DNA of 32,381 bases from Solirubrobacterales bacterium (GCA_017304845.1 JAFKLL010000044.1:1-32381); one strand, 5' to 3'. Numbered from the stretch's first letter, positions 6,894 through 14,590 are shown. Made by a program: numbers and translations. Notes: a model not told the origin generated them from the sequence alone.

Positions 6894-7144
6894 TGAGGTG
6901 GACCAGCGAGAACGGCCACTGGCGGTGCGTCCAGGCGCCCGAAAGCGAATTGGTCGTCGCCTTCGGTGATGTCAAGCCTGGTCTCGTCACCGTGACTACT
7001 GGCCGAGAGATCAGCGCGCATCCATTGGACCTGACGCCGCTCGCGGTATTGGGCCCGGCCGAGGTCGCAGACCTGCGTGATCTCTGCGACGAGTGGCTTC
7101 TCGAGCATGGAGTACCGGCTGTCTCTGAGAATGAGGAACACTGA
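6893..7144 (+). CDS. Unknown small protein (83 aa) with an RWTSENG start
   Basis: ATG 6893 is used because it follows the preceding stop as TGATG; a longer in-frame reading from 6632 would lie across two coding genes. The 83-residue product starts MRWTSENGHWRCVQ, recalling LLRWNSENG in the protein at 3870. It then has a strand-rich part (LVVAFGDVKPGLVTVTT) and an acidic C-terminal helix (EVADLRDLCDEWLLEHG). It ends the coupled gene chain. The function is unknown. Confidence 0.65.
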   Translation: MRWTSENGHWRCVQAPESELVVAFGDVKPGLVTVTTGREISAHPLDLTPLAVLGPAEVADLRDLCDEWLLEHGVPAVSENEEH

Positions 7145-7324
7145 TGGACGCCCTAGTGACCCACCTATTCGATATCGCCTCTATACGCCTCTAGAGAGGT
7201 GCGGGAAGGCTCTCAGGGGCCGGGAGAGTGCGTCTGCGTGGCAATCACCACGCACGGGCCGGTGTCAGGGCAGATATGTCCGAAGAGGCGTAGCGGTACT
7301 CCCAGCGCGCGGGTTAAGGCCGGC
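7145..7324. other. Non-coding gap with hairpins
   Basis: No convincing gene is seen. A 7-bp perfect stem, TGCGTGG (7236-7242) and CCACGCA (7249-7255), and a GCTCTC/GAGAGT stem around 7210-7230 may be the terminator or processing signals of the preceding gene chain. No tRNA hallmarks are present. Confidence 0.35.
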
Positions 7325-7369
7325 TACAATGGTTGTTCCTGTAGTCGATCTGAGAGGGGAAACCTCAGA
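7325..7369 (+). promoter_or_regulatory. Promoter -10 and hairpin that presents the ribosome site
   Basis: TACAAT (7325-7330) is a good -10 box with only a weak -35 upstream. TCTGAG (7349-7354) pairs perfectly with CTCAGA (7364-7369), placing the Shine-Dalgarno AGGGGA in the nine-base loop and the A of the ATG in the stem. Transcription would start near 7337, giving a leader of about 30 bases that is almost entirely this hairpin. Confidence 0.5.
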
Positions 7370-7698
7370 TGGAAGTTGAAAAGAAGTCTCCGGTCGCTGA
7401 ACTCGATGCGATGAAGGACATAGCTGCCCTACTCGACCCGTTTACGCGCGAAGAACGCGCCCGCATCCTCACTTGGTGTGAAGACATGCTGGTCAAGAGC
7501 GAGACTCGGTCCATCCTCAACGAGGATGTGGAACGCATGAGTGCTTATTTCGAAGAGTTGACCAGCCGGGCCAAGGAACTTGGGGTTCCGGCCCGGAGTC
7601 TCGTTCATGCATACTCGGCGCTGCGAGAGCGCAAGGTGGCACCGCTAGTAGTGAGGGAAGAGATCGTGGAGGCGGAGGCTCAGGCGGCGGCGACTTAG
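7369..7698 (+). CDS. Unknown helical protein (109 aa)
   Basis: ATG 7369 sits at the edge of the hairpin described just upstream. The 109-residue product contains IAALLDPFTREERARILTWC, a pattern (leucine, LxP, ER, R.L.W) seen in many small phage and plasmid proteins of unknown function. A long amphipathic helix and an Ala/Glu-rich tail follow. No catalytic or metal motif is visible. The gene has its own promoter and a terminator-like hairpin, so it is a stand-alone unit. Confidence 0.65.
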   Translation: MEVEKKSPVAELDAMKDIAALLDPFTREERARILTWCEDMLVKSETRSILNEDVERMSAYFEELTSRAKELGVPARSLVHAYSALRERKVAPLVVREEIVEAEAQAAAT

Positions 7699-7724
7699 CG
7701 GGACCAGTTTCCCAACGAGTTCCG

Positions 7725-7761
7725 CGAGCGACACGGGTCACCTTCGGGTGGCTCGTGCTCG
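7725..7761 (+). terminator. Hairpin with TTCG tetraloop after the gene at 7369
   Basis: CGAGC (7725-7729) and ACGGGTCACC (7733-7742) pair with GGTGGCTCGT and GCTCG (7747-7761) around a TTCG tetraloop, with two G-U pairs and a small bulge. It starts 27 bases after the stop and is followed by a short TT only, so termination may be partial. From here to about 7940 I see no gene; GGGTTTGCAAATCC (about 7780-7793) is a near-palindrome of unknown meaning. Confidence 0.5.
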
Positions 7762-7944
7762 TTAACGGGCCGGAGTGCGGCCGGGTTTGCAAATCCTCTG
7801 CGGCGGGACGCGGTAGCTGGATAGGCCGAGAGAACGATCGATGGGTCGCTAGGGGCCGCGCAAGTGGCCGGATCAATAGCGCACCGCGGACCGGCCCTCG
7901 CGAACTACATCGCGCTCACCGAGCGAGTCTCCGACAACGCAAGA

Positions 7945-7959
7945 TTCTCGACACGAGAA
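7945..7959. promoter_or_regulatory. Inverted repeat TTCTCG-ACA-CGAGAA, candidate operator
   Basis: This is a perfect 6-bp inverted repeat with a 3-bp centre. TATACA (7966-7971) follows 6 bases later and could be a -10 box, which would place the repeat over the -35 and spacer. A regulator bound here would control the transcript of the methyltransferase-helicase gene. Confidence 0.35.
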
Positions 7960-8007
7960 CGTAGCTATACACGCATGAAAAGCAGGCATTTCAGCCGGCT
8001 CAACACG

Positions 8008-8059
8008 TAGAATTCACTACCCGTTCCAAACGGGAAATGGCCGGGGGTCGCTCCTCGGC
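8008..8059 (+). promoter_or_regulatory. Probable -10 and two leader stem-loops before the methyltransferase-helicase gene
   Basis: TAGAAT (8008-8013) is a plausible -10, with a weak -35. Two hairpins follow: CCCGTT/AACGGG (8019-8024, 8028-8033) and GCCGGGG/CCTCGGC around a GTCGCT loop (8040-8059). The second is the counterpart of the hairpin at 2103-2122: the loop is identical and the stem differs in sequence but keeps pairing. Both are followed by AAAAGCGAAAGGAACAAC and the start codon 20-21 bases after the stem. Confidence 0.5.
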
Positions 8060-8079
8060 AAAAGCGAAAGGAACAACTG

Positions 8080-11000
8080 ATGAGTGGAAAGCGCAGCCGC
8101 CTCGAAGGCGGCGCTCTGACTGGCGCGGTGATGGACTCCTCGCGCAAGGTCCTCTCCGGTGGCCGCGGTGGCACCGGAGTTGGCCTGCAGCAGTACTTCA
8201 CCCCTCCCGAAGCTGGCCAGCTTCTCAACGCCCTGTTCGACAAGACCCAGCCGACACTCGACCTAGCCGCGGGTGACGGCAGTCTGCTCGAGTGGGTCAA
8301 CAAGACCGAGCGGTACGGAATCGAGATCGACCGCGACCAAGTCAACTGTGGCAACTACACGGGCCACGCCCTGACCGGTGACGTCCAGAAGGTGTACCCG
8401 CTCCTGCGGGGCCTAGGGGCAACCTGGACCCAGATCGTGGTCAACCCGCCGTTCGGACTCGAATGGTCGGTCCCGGGAATCACGAACAACAGGCGCGGCT
8501 CGTCCACGCTGAGGGCCTTCCAGATGACGACCAGGCTCCTTGCCCCCCGAGGGCAGGCAGCGTTCATCTGTGGCCGTGACCGCTTCGCCAAGGAACTCCG
8601 ACGACTTCCGGAGGCAAACCAGGTATGGGCGAAGATCGAAGTCGACGACTTCTTCGACGGCGTCGATCTACCGATCGTCATGCTTCTCCTCACGGGGGAA
8701 TGGGGCGTCAAGGCAGGGTCGAAGCCGGTCACCATGACCGTGACGCGAGAAGAGCTGGTCACCTCCGGGCCAAGGCTGCTCGCTGAACGAGATTCGATCA
8801 CCAGCTTCTCAGCAGCGCTGTGTCGACCCGACCGAGAGAAGATCGAATCGAGGTTCTTCACCGCCGCGGCCGAGCATCGCCGGCGAACCAGCGGGAACGA
8901 AAGAAAAGGCTACGACCTCACGCTGTCAGGCCAGAAAATCCAGGTTCGCCTCGGTGAATACTCGAAAGTCGCGCTCGGCACCGAAGGCTGGCGGCAGCTC
9001 AACAAAGTCACCGACCTCAACGGCTTAGCAACCAGCTGGGTTGCGCTGAACCCGAAGGGTTGGAGGGAGATCGTCGCGCTCTCCGAGAAGGGATGCCTCT
9101 CGATTGACCCGGCCCTGACCGAGAAGATCACCACGGTCGAGCAAGAAGCACGGGAAGAGCTCGTCCCGCTGTACGCGGTTCGGCCGCAGCAGCGCCTCGG
9201 CTACCTGACCGACATCGAGAACATCAAGTGCGTCAAGAGCGCCCCCGACTTCGAGTACCAGGCAGGCGAAAGCTACCCGATCACAACCAACTCGAAGATC
9301 GAGACCACCAGCGAAGAGCGCCCCTACGAAAAGAGGGACGGCACACACGAGATCCGCGAGTTCCGAACCAAGCGAAGGGTGCTCGAGATCAGGATCGGAG
9401 AACACGCCTTCTCCGAGGCCAGAACCGATGTGCAGTTCCTGCTTGAGCATTTCGAGATCCCGGACCCGGGCGATATCGCTGACCAGATGCCGGCCGAAGT
9501 CGAACGGGCCCGCGAGGTGCTGGATCAGCTGACCGCCGACCACGACTGGATAGAAAAGGAACTCGCGTGGAAAGGGCTCACCGATCCAGAGACAGGAGAA
9601 GAAGTGCTCTGGCAAAAGGAGGACCTCGCTCGGATCATCGTGAAGGGCCGCGCGATCCTCGGCTGGGAACAGGGGGGAGGCAAGAGCCTTGGTCTGCTTT
9701 CTCTCGCTCTTGGAGCGATGGAGTTCCACGGCCTCCAGAAGTGCATGCTCATGGTGATTCCTCAGGATCTCCTGCCGCAATGGGCTCGCGAGGCCAAGAG
9801 GTTCTACGGGATTGAGTTCGAGGTCATCGACTCCCCGGCCAAGGCCCGCGAGGTCAAGCGACGAATGAGACGGGGCGAGGAAGGTTTCTTCGTCACCTGG
9901 TATGAGGCACTCTCGATCACAGGTGCCGTCGACGAGCCTCTTCCGGACGCCGTGTTCACGCACGACAAGACGTTGATACATCCCGGTGGCGGCAGCTACA
10001 CGGAGAAGGTGAAGGTCTCCAGCGAGGATGCCTGCCCGTCCTGCGGAACGGGAGGCGAAGAGATCTGGGTCAACCATGCGTGCCGGTCTTGCGGATACGT
10101 CCACAAGTCACGAAAGATCCACTCGATCGGCAAGTACCTCTCAACGGCGTTCCGCGACGGGGTAGTGTGCGTTGACGAGGTCTCAGAGATCCGCGGCCTC
10201 ACATCGAAGCGAGGCAAGGCGGTCCGGAGCCTCCGAGGCAAGTGCCGGTTCGGCGGGTCGGGAACCCCGATCGCTAACTACATCTCCGATGCGTTCAACG
10301 CCCTCTGGTGGGCCACCGGCGGAGGTTGTGTCCGGTTCCCCTACGGCTATCACGATCGGTCCTCCTTCGAGGACTCCTTCGCGGTGATCGAGCAGATGCA
10401 CGGATCCAAATCCGAAGGTGAGTCGAACGTGATCAAGAGGCGCAAGGTGTTGCCGAAGGTCACGAACGTCTCGCAGCTGTGGCGTCTTCTGGCGGCAACC
10501 ATGGTTCGACGCCGCCAGGAGCACATGGGCAATCTGGTGCCGAGATCAGACGTGAAGGTCGAGGTACCGATGGGCACCGTGCAGAACAGCCTCAACAAGG
10601 GCTGGCTGCAGGGTTTCGCCGCGTGGTTCGAGGGTGAGTACCCAGACCATCCACTGGTCGAGGCGAACGCAGTCGAACGGTTCGCGCCAGCGATCGGTCT
10701 GCTCGCCAAGCTCGAGGCGGTGGCGACAATGCCGACCTCGGATCCGCACACCTTCTACGCCGAAGGCCGATTCACCGAAGGTCGGAAAATCACGCCGTGG
10801 ACTCCGGCGGCCTTGAAGGCGCTCGAGCTGGCGATGAAGCACGTTCGTGAAGGCGAGAAGGTGCTGATCGGATCCAGTCGCATCGACACCGGTCACTTCC
10901 TGGCAACTCGACTACGAGAACGGGGGGTCAGGGCGGCTCACATCGTGGAGCACAATCGCAATGGTGGCTTCGCCACCAAGAACCCACGGAAGCGAGCCAA

Positions 11001-11592
11001 GGAGGTGCAGGAGTTCGCCAACGGCCCCGGGCAGGTGCTGTGCGTCGGAATCGAGGCCATGAAACTCGGCCACGACCTGGCGGCGGCTTCCGTGGCGATC
11101 GTGCTGGGCATGCCCTGGTCCCACGCGAGCTTGGCGCAGTTCCAACGCAGGGTGCATCGCCTGACCAGTCCCCGCCCGGTGACCATCTACTCGATCGTGC
11201 CGAAGGGAACACTCGCCGAGAAGAAGTATCAGCTGCTCTCCGACAAGTCGGCCGCGGCCGATCTAGCACTCGACGGTCAGCTGGTCGACGAGGAAGACGA
11301 GCCGATCGACTGGGCAAGGCAGGTCAAGGAGCTGCGGGCGTTGGGCCTGGCCGTCTCCTCCGAGGACACGGTCGACGAGGACGACATCAGGGCGCTTTGG
11401 CAAGCAGCCGAAGGACCGTACGCGCACATCCTGCCGCCGGCACTTCCACCCAGCATCGCCAACCCCCAGAGGGAGGAGGCATCGGCACCGTCGGAGCCCG
11501 AAAGGGACCGGGAGGACGTGGAGTTCACTCCGTTTGCTTTCTCGACAGTCGATGACGAGGACGACAACGGCCAGCTCGGATTCGAGTTCTAA
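8080..11592 (+). CDS. N6-adenine DNA methyltransferase fused to SF2/SNF2-like helicase
   Basis: The 1170-residue product starts at ATG 8080 after AAAGGAA. The N-terminal part is a gamma-type N6-adenine methyltransferase: LDLAAGDGS (residues 60-68, SAM-binding motif I) and NPPF (122-125, catalytic motif IV). Residues about 520-1060 are an SF2 helicase: Walker A GWEQGGGKS (528-536), DEVS (699-702) as motif II, GSGTP as motif III and QFQRRVHR (from 1020) as motif VI. A Cys4 zinc ribbon (C652, C655, C668, C671) is inserted between motifs I and II. The order methyltransferase then helicase, without a nuclease domain, resembles phage P1 DarB-type antirestriction proteins more than single-chain ISP restriction enzymes, which carry a nuclease and place the helicase before the methyltransferase. 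It may protect the element's DNA; a defence role cannot be excluded. Confidence 0.85.
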   Translation: MSGKRSRLEGGALTGAVMDSSRKVLSGGRGGTGVGLQQYFTPPEAGQLLNALFDKTQPTLDLAAGDGSLLEWVNKTERYGIEIDRDQVNCGNYTGHALTGDVQKVYPLLRGLGATWTQIVVNPPFGLEWSVPGITNNRRGSSTLRAFQMTTRLLAPRGQAAFICGRDRFAKELRRLPEANQVWAKIEVDDFFDGVDLPIVMLLLTGEWGVKAGSKPVTMTVTREELVTSGPRLLAERDSITSFSAALCRPDREKIESRFFTAAAEHRRRTSGNERKGYDLTLSGQKIQVRLGEYSKVALGTEGWRQLNKVTDLNGLATSWVALNPKGWREIVALSEKGCLSIDPALTEKITTVEQEAREELVPLYAVRPQQRLGYLTDIENIKCVKSAPDFEYQAGESYPITTNSKIETTSEERPYEKRDGTHEIREFRTKRRVLEIRIGEHAFSEARTDVQFLLEHFEIPDPGDIADQMPAEVERAREVLDQLTADHDWIEKELAWKGLTDPETGEEVLWQKEDLARIIVKGRAILGWEQGGGKSLGLLSLALGAMEFHGLQKCMLMVIPQDLLPQWAREAKRFYGIEFEVIDSPAKAREVKRRMRRGEEGFFVTWYEALSITGAVDEPLPDAVFTHDKTLIHPGGGSYTEKVKVSSEDACPSCGTGGEEIWVNHACRSCGYVHKSRKIHSIGKYLSTAFRDGVVCVDEVSEIRGLTSKRGKAVRSLRGKCRFGGSGTPIANYISDAFNALWWATGGGCVRFPYGYHDRSSFEDSFAVIEQMHGSKSEGESNVIKRRKVLPKVTNVSQLWRLLAATMVRRRQEHMGNLVPRSDVKVEVPMGTVQNSLNKGWLQGFAAWFEGEYPDHPLVEANAVERFAPAIGLLAKLEAVATMPTSDPHTFYAEGRFTEGRKITPWTPAALKALELAMKHVREGEKVLIGSSRIDTGHFLATRLRERGVRAAHIVEHNRNGGFATKNPRKRAKEVQEFANGPGQVLCVGIEAMKLGHDLAAASVAIVLGMPWSHASLAQFQRRVHRLTSPRPVTIYSIVPKGTLAEKKYQLLSDKSAAADLALDGQLVDEEDEPIDWARQVKELRALGLAVSSEDTVDEDDIRALWQAAEGPYAHILPPALPPSIANPQREEASAPSEPERDREDVEFTPFAFSTVDDEDDNGQLGFEF

Positions 11593-11613
11593 GGCCTCGA
11601 ACCATGCAGCAAG

Positions 11614-11648
11614 AGAAGGCCGGGCCCGACCATCGGACCCGGCCTTCT
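11614..11648 (+). terminator. Terminator after the methyltransferase-helicase gene
   Basis: GAAGGCCGGG (11615-11624) pairs with CCCGGCCTTC (11638-11647), and the stem continues inward past one mismatch. TTCATCT follows. It starts 22 bases after the stop. It overlaps a longer in-frame reading of the next gene, which supports the later start at 11700. Confidence 0.65.
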
Positions 11649-11699
11649 TCATCTCCGGGTCTACCGACCCATCAACCCGACCCTGAAATGGAGAACGAA

Positions 11700-12506
11700 A
11701 TGACCACAACAGAAATGAATGAACCAACCATCGTCGACGAAGCCGACCTGTGGAAGGAGCTCAAGAGTCGGGACCTCGACGTCGATCTGCTGACCGACTA
11801 TTACCGGCACCTACTGTGGATCCTCTGGTGCAAGGAGGTCGCCGGCGACGCCGTGCCCGTCACGGAAGTGATTGAGACCATCGTCAGCGAAGCTGAAGCC
11901 ATGCTCGAGGGGTGCCGTCGTGCCTTCTGCCCCGAGTGCGGTTCGTCCAACCTGGTCGAACTGAGAGACGCAACCGTCTACCTGAAGATCAGAAGCGTCA
12001 ACTTCGGCGGACACACGTCGCTCATGTCCAACCAGGACCCAGGCGACTCGCTTTCGATCATGGACTCGACCGACCTCGTGCGATGCTCCGACTGCGACTT
12101 CGAGTCCGAGAGCGAAGAAGTTCTCTACGACACAGCTCGTCTAGGCGCGGCCGAGCACGGTTCGATCGCGGTCCTACCGTTCGTCCATGCGGCTTCTGTT
12201 CTGCTGCCCGGCCCCGAGCTCGGAGCCCGAGTCCACGTTTACGACCCCATCATGGAAACGTGGAGCAAGCTGGTCAGTGATACGCGAGACACCTTGCCGA
12301 TGCCCGTCGCGGCCGACTCGAGCCTCGACGAGGTCGAACGAGCCCTCCGGGTTATTGCCGGTCAGGTTGCCGACATGCTGGAAGCGATCGTCAAGACTGA
12401 AGGACCGGTCGAGAAAAGCGACGACACCTATGTTCTCGGGGAGCTGTTCGACCCGATCTGCTGGTCGGTGACCGCCGAGTACGCGAAGCAGCTCCAGGAC
12501 AAGTAG
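11700..12506 (+). CDS. Zinc-ribbon protein of unknown function (268 aa)
   Basis: ATG 11700 is preferred because GGAG lies 6 bases upstream; earlier in-frame ATGs (11604, 11688) fall in or near the terminator. The 268-residue product is strongly acidic. CPECGSS (near residue 79) and CSDCDF (near residue 127) form a long-loop Cys4 zinc ribbon with strand-rich sequence between them. The C-terminal half is helical and ends near a conserved-looking WSVTAEYAKQL. No catalytic residues are evident. It is a single-gene unit between two strong terminators. Confidence 0.7.
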   Translation: MTTTEMNEPTIVDEADLWKELKSRDLDVDLLTDYYRHLLWILWCKEVAGDAVPVTEVIETIVSEAEAMLEGCRRAFCPECGSSNLVELRDATVYLKIRSVNFGGHTSLMSNQDPGDSLSIMDSTDLVRCSDCDFESESEEVLYDTARLGAAEHGSIAVLPFVHAASVLLPGPELGARVHVYDPIMETWSKLVSDTRDTLPMPVAADSSLDEVERALRVIAGQVADMLEAIVKTEGPVEKSDDTYVLGELFDPICWSVTAEYAKQLQDK

Positions 12507-12519
12507 CAGCAGGAAAGTA

Positions 12520-12552
12520 TGGGGCCGATCTGTCACAGCACGATCGGCCCCA
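12520..12552 (+). terminator. Strong intrinsic-type terminator hairpin
   Basis: TGGGGCCGATC (12520-12530) and GATCGGCCCCA (12542-12552) make a perfect 11-bp stem with an 11-base loop, 13 bases after the stop of the zinc-ribbon gene. CTTGCTTGCG follows, so the T tract is poor. Confidence 0.7.
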
Positions 12553-12657
12553 CTTGCTTGCGCGAGAGAATCTGAGTTCGGAGGTTCTTTTCGCGTTTAA
12601 GGGGGGTTTCTGGACCCACTTTCAACGCGGCGGGCATGCAGGCGGTGATCGGGTGGT

Positions 12658-12758
12658 CGGTGGCCCGGGAACGAAGCCGGTCTCCAACTCCCCGAACTCG
12701 CGGATCCTCCAGAGAAGTCTCGCTCACGTGAGGATCCGGCCACCGTGACTCTTTTTTT
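12658..12758 (+). ncRNA. Possible structured RNA ending in a seven-T run
   Basis: CGGTGGCC (12658-12665) pairs with GGCCACCG (12738-12745) and encloses a second perfect stem, GGATCCTC (12702-12709) with GAGGATCC (12730-12737), stacked directly on it. Seven Ts begin at 12752. The stretch 12560-12830 holds no convincing gene. This could be a small RNA with an intrinsic terminator, or the terminator/attenuator of a leader. No family is recognised. Confidence 0.35.
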
Positions 12759-12837
12759 GTTGCAGAATCACCCGCTCCGATTCTCCGAATAATCTTCGAT
12801 TACTCACGGGGTTAAGGAAGAGAAAGGGAGATAGGTC

Positions 12838-13086
12838 ATCGAGGACATCGCTGTTTCGAAGTCGACGAAGAAGTCGACGAAGAAGTCGACCTCCGAAGCT
12901 CACGCGTTCGTGATTACCGAATGCGCTCCGCCCCTAGCCAGGTGGGTCTACAAGCTGATCAGCAACACCCCTGAATCCCTGGTCTTCGAAACCGAAGGTG
13001 GACCGCCGGCGATCTGTGGGGTCCGGATCTCATCCTGCTCGGACTGGGCGATCCTGCGGGGCGATGATGGTCGTCAAGCTACCTGA
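12838..13086 (+). CDS. Small Lys-rich protein lacking a standard start codon (82 aa)
   Basis: The frame is open from directly after a TAG at 12832-12834 to TGA 13084-13086. It contains no ATG, GTG or TTG near its beginning; the first GTG is about 24 codons in. GAAAGGGAG lies 7 bases before ATC 12838 (GTC 12835 is the other option), as if a near-cognate start were used. Residues 8-18 read KSTKKSTKKST, encoded by a 12-bp tandem repeat. The rest has hydrophobic, strand-like segments (HAFVITECAPPLARWVYKL) and GC-rich third positions like a gene. It overlaps the convergent recombinase gene by 13 bases. It may instead be a decayed gene or be read from the internal GTG. Confidence 0.4.
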   Translation: MEDIAVSKSTKKSTKKSTSEAHAFVITECAPPLARWVYKLISNTPESLVFETEGGPPAICGVRISSCSDWAILRGDDGRQAT

Positions 13087-13931
13087 GTGGCCGCGCCTTG
13101 GAGACGTCGCATCGCTTCGTCCACCCCCAGCTCGTCGATCATCGAGTCCAGCGCGGACCTACTCGCCGCTGCGACACCCTCCAGATCGTCGGTCGCGAGG
13201 CGCAGCGACTTCGCTCGCTCCAGCTCAGCTGCGATCCGATCGTCAACAGGCTTTCCCTCAACGGCCAGTCGAACCCTCGCGGCGCGCTTCTCGTCGTGGA
13301 CCTGTAGATAACGCTCTGTCGTGGCCAGCTCCGAGTGACCGAGCTGCTGTTGAATCTCCACGGTCGACAGGCCGTTCATCAGAAGTCGGATCGCGTAGGA
13401 GTGCCTAAGCGCATGAGGTTGGATCGGTTTCCGAACCAACCTGAGCGGGTGCCTGCCGTCGACTTTCGGCCGAGAAGTGTCCTCGACCTTCGCGGTCAGC
13501 AACACCTCAGCCTGCCGGGACAAAGTCGCGAGAGTCGACCTCAGCTGGCTGGTGTCGACCTGGTAGTCCGGCTTCGATTTCTTTCTCTCGAGGGCGCCAG
13601 CGGTCGCCACCGACTTGCGGGGTCGGAGTACTGGGTAGAGGGGGCCGTCGACACCTGGGCGATCTCCACTCGCTAGCCACGCCTCGATCGCGTTGGCCAG
13701 GGTTGGGCCGATCGGGACGTAGCGCTCCTTGTTGCCCTTGCCCCAGAGTACGAAAAGATACGGCTCGCCACTTCGAGGTTCGTAGTGCTCGGGGCGCACT
13801 CCGACCGCCTCAGAACAGCGGAGACCGGCGTGCCACATCAAGTCGAAAAGACCACGGTCGCGCCGGCCGCGCGGTGAGTCGGGGAGGTGGGCCATCAGGG
13901 CGAAGTACTGGTGCTGGGTGATCGACTTCAT
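13074..13931 (-). CDS. Tyrosine recombinase (integrase/Xer type), short N terminus
   Basis: ATG at 13931 overlaps the stop of the upstream membrane gene (ATGA). The 285-residue product has the full catalytic set: R38 in HAGLRCSE, Lys in GKGNKER (residues 64-70), HALRH (H173, R176, H177), LGHS (H199) and the nucleophile Y208 in TTERYLQV. Such enzymes cut and rejoin DNA at short sites and integrate or resolve mobile elements. The usual SAM-like core-binding domain of about 90 residues is missing before the catalytic domain, and an extra 60-residue segment lies between the Lys and HxLRH motifs. No attachment site was found. It is probably the element's integrase or multimer resolvase. Confidence 0.88.
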   Translation of the reverse strand: MKSITQHQYFALMAHLPDSPRGRRDRGLFDLMWHAGLRCSEAVGVRPEHYEPRSGEPYLFVLWGKGNKERYVPIGPTLANAIEAWLASGDRPGVDGPLYPVLRPRKSVATAGALERKKSKPDYQVDTSQLRSTLATLSRQAEVLLTAKVEDTSRPKVDGRHPLRLVRKPIQPHALRHSYAIRLLMNGLSTVEIQQQLGHSELATTERYLQVHDEKRAARVRLAVEGKPVDDRIAAELERAKSLRLATDDLEGVAAASRSALDSMIDELGVDEAMRRLQGAATQVA

Positions 13932-14590
13932 TTGCGCAGCTCCAGATGCCGAACGCACGCCGCGGGACACGTACTGCAGTCGTTGAACGTCAAGCAACGG
14001 TTCGTCTGCCGCTGTTTGTGTTTTGCGTGGCAGTAGTCCGTGACGATCGTGATGGCGCACTCGTCTCCGGTCCGGACTCCCACGAGATCCAGGTAGGGGG
14101 AGAGGTCGTCGACGCTCACTCTCCGGAGAGCCACGGTGCGCCGCCGGGCTGCCGGTGAGGCGGGGCCTCCGGCAAAGCGCCGGCGCCTGGAGGCGGCAAG
14201 GCGTATGAAGCTCGCCGAGATCAGAACTGCCGTCGCAACCGTGACCTTGCCGAGCGGCGATTCGACTCCGACCTCGAAGTCCGGAGCCTGAGCTACGAAC
14301 CCGAAGAGCGCGAGCGAGTAGCCGGCCAACTCTGTCCAGGTCAATCCCGTCATCAAGAAAGTGCCGAGGGAAACCACCAGGGCGACCTGGCCCAGCATCT
14401 CCATGGTGGGATCTGAGAACGTCGTGCTGGCGACCACTCCGCTGGCAGCGGCCACGAGAACCGCGGCTACGAGAACCGCGGCTTCGGCGCCGATCGCCGA
14501 GCGCGAGGGCCACGGGTCGTACTGATGGTTGGTCTCGAAGAGAGCCAGCGCAAGCCTGTCGCGATGGGAAAGAGGTGCCTTCCTGAGCAT
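13928..14590 (-). CDS. Four-helix membrane protein coupled to the recombinase (220 aa)
   Basis: The start at 14590 is chosen because AAGGAGGACACGAA precedes it, the strongest ribosome site in the window; an in-frame ATG at 14686 has none. Four hydrophobic segments can be seen: AAVLVAAVLVAAASGVVA, LGQVALVVSLGTFLMTGL, AGYSLALFGFVAQ and TVATAVLISASFIRLAA (residues about 35-135). A basic cytoplasmic segment follows, and the last 45 residues are Cys/His-rich (DYCHAKHK and CLTFNDCSTCPAAC). The recombinase ATG overlaps its stop, so the two are translated together. The family is not recognised. A membrane protein feeding a recombinase is an unusual pairing. Confidence 0.7.
   Translation of the reverse strand: MLRKAPLSHRDRLALALFETNHQYDPWPSRSAIGAEAAVLVAAVLVAAASGVVASTTFSDPTMEMLGQVALVVSLGTFLMTGLTWTELAGYSLALFGFVAQAPDFEVGVESPLGKVTVATAVLISASFIRLAASRRRRFAGGPASPAARRRTVALRRVSVDDLSPYLDLVGVRTGDECAITIVTDYCHAKHKQRQTNRCLTFNDCSTCPAACVRHLELRK

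Noticed and set aside
9025..10104. A 359-residue minus-strand frame inside the methyltransferase-helicase gene
   Set aside because: It has no domain, and the plus strand encodes the continuous helicase motifs.
12659..12744. An 86-base stretch closed by GGTGGCC/GGCCACC, as in a long-variable-arm tRNA
   Set aside because: Neither strand has a T-loop (GTTCRA), a D-arm pattern or a usable anticodon arm. The length match is coincidental.
12862..12895. Short tandem TCGACGAAGAAG units, as a CRISPR or iteron
   Set aside because: They are in-frame Lys/Ser/Thr codons with no spacers and are too short and too few for an array.
13074..14513. A 479-residue reading of the recombinase with a long N terminus
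   Set aside because: The extra part lies over the membrane protein gene in another frame and is Arg/Ser/Gly-rich. The ATGA junction at 13928-13931 gives a much better start.
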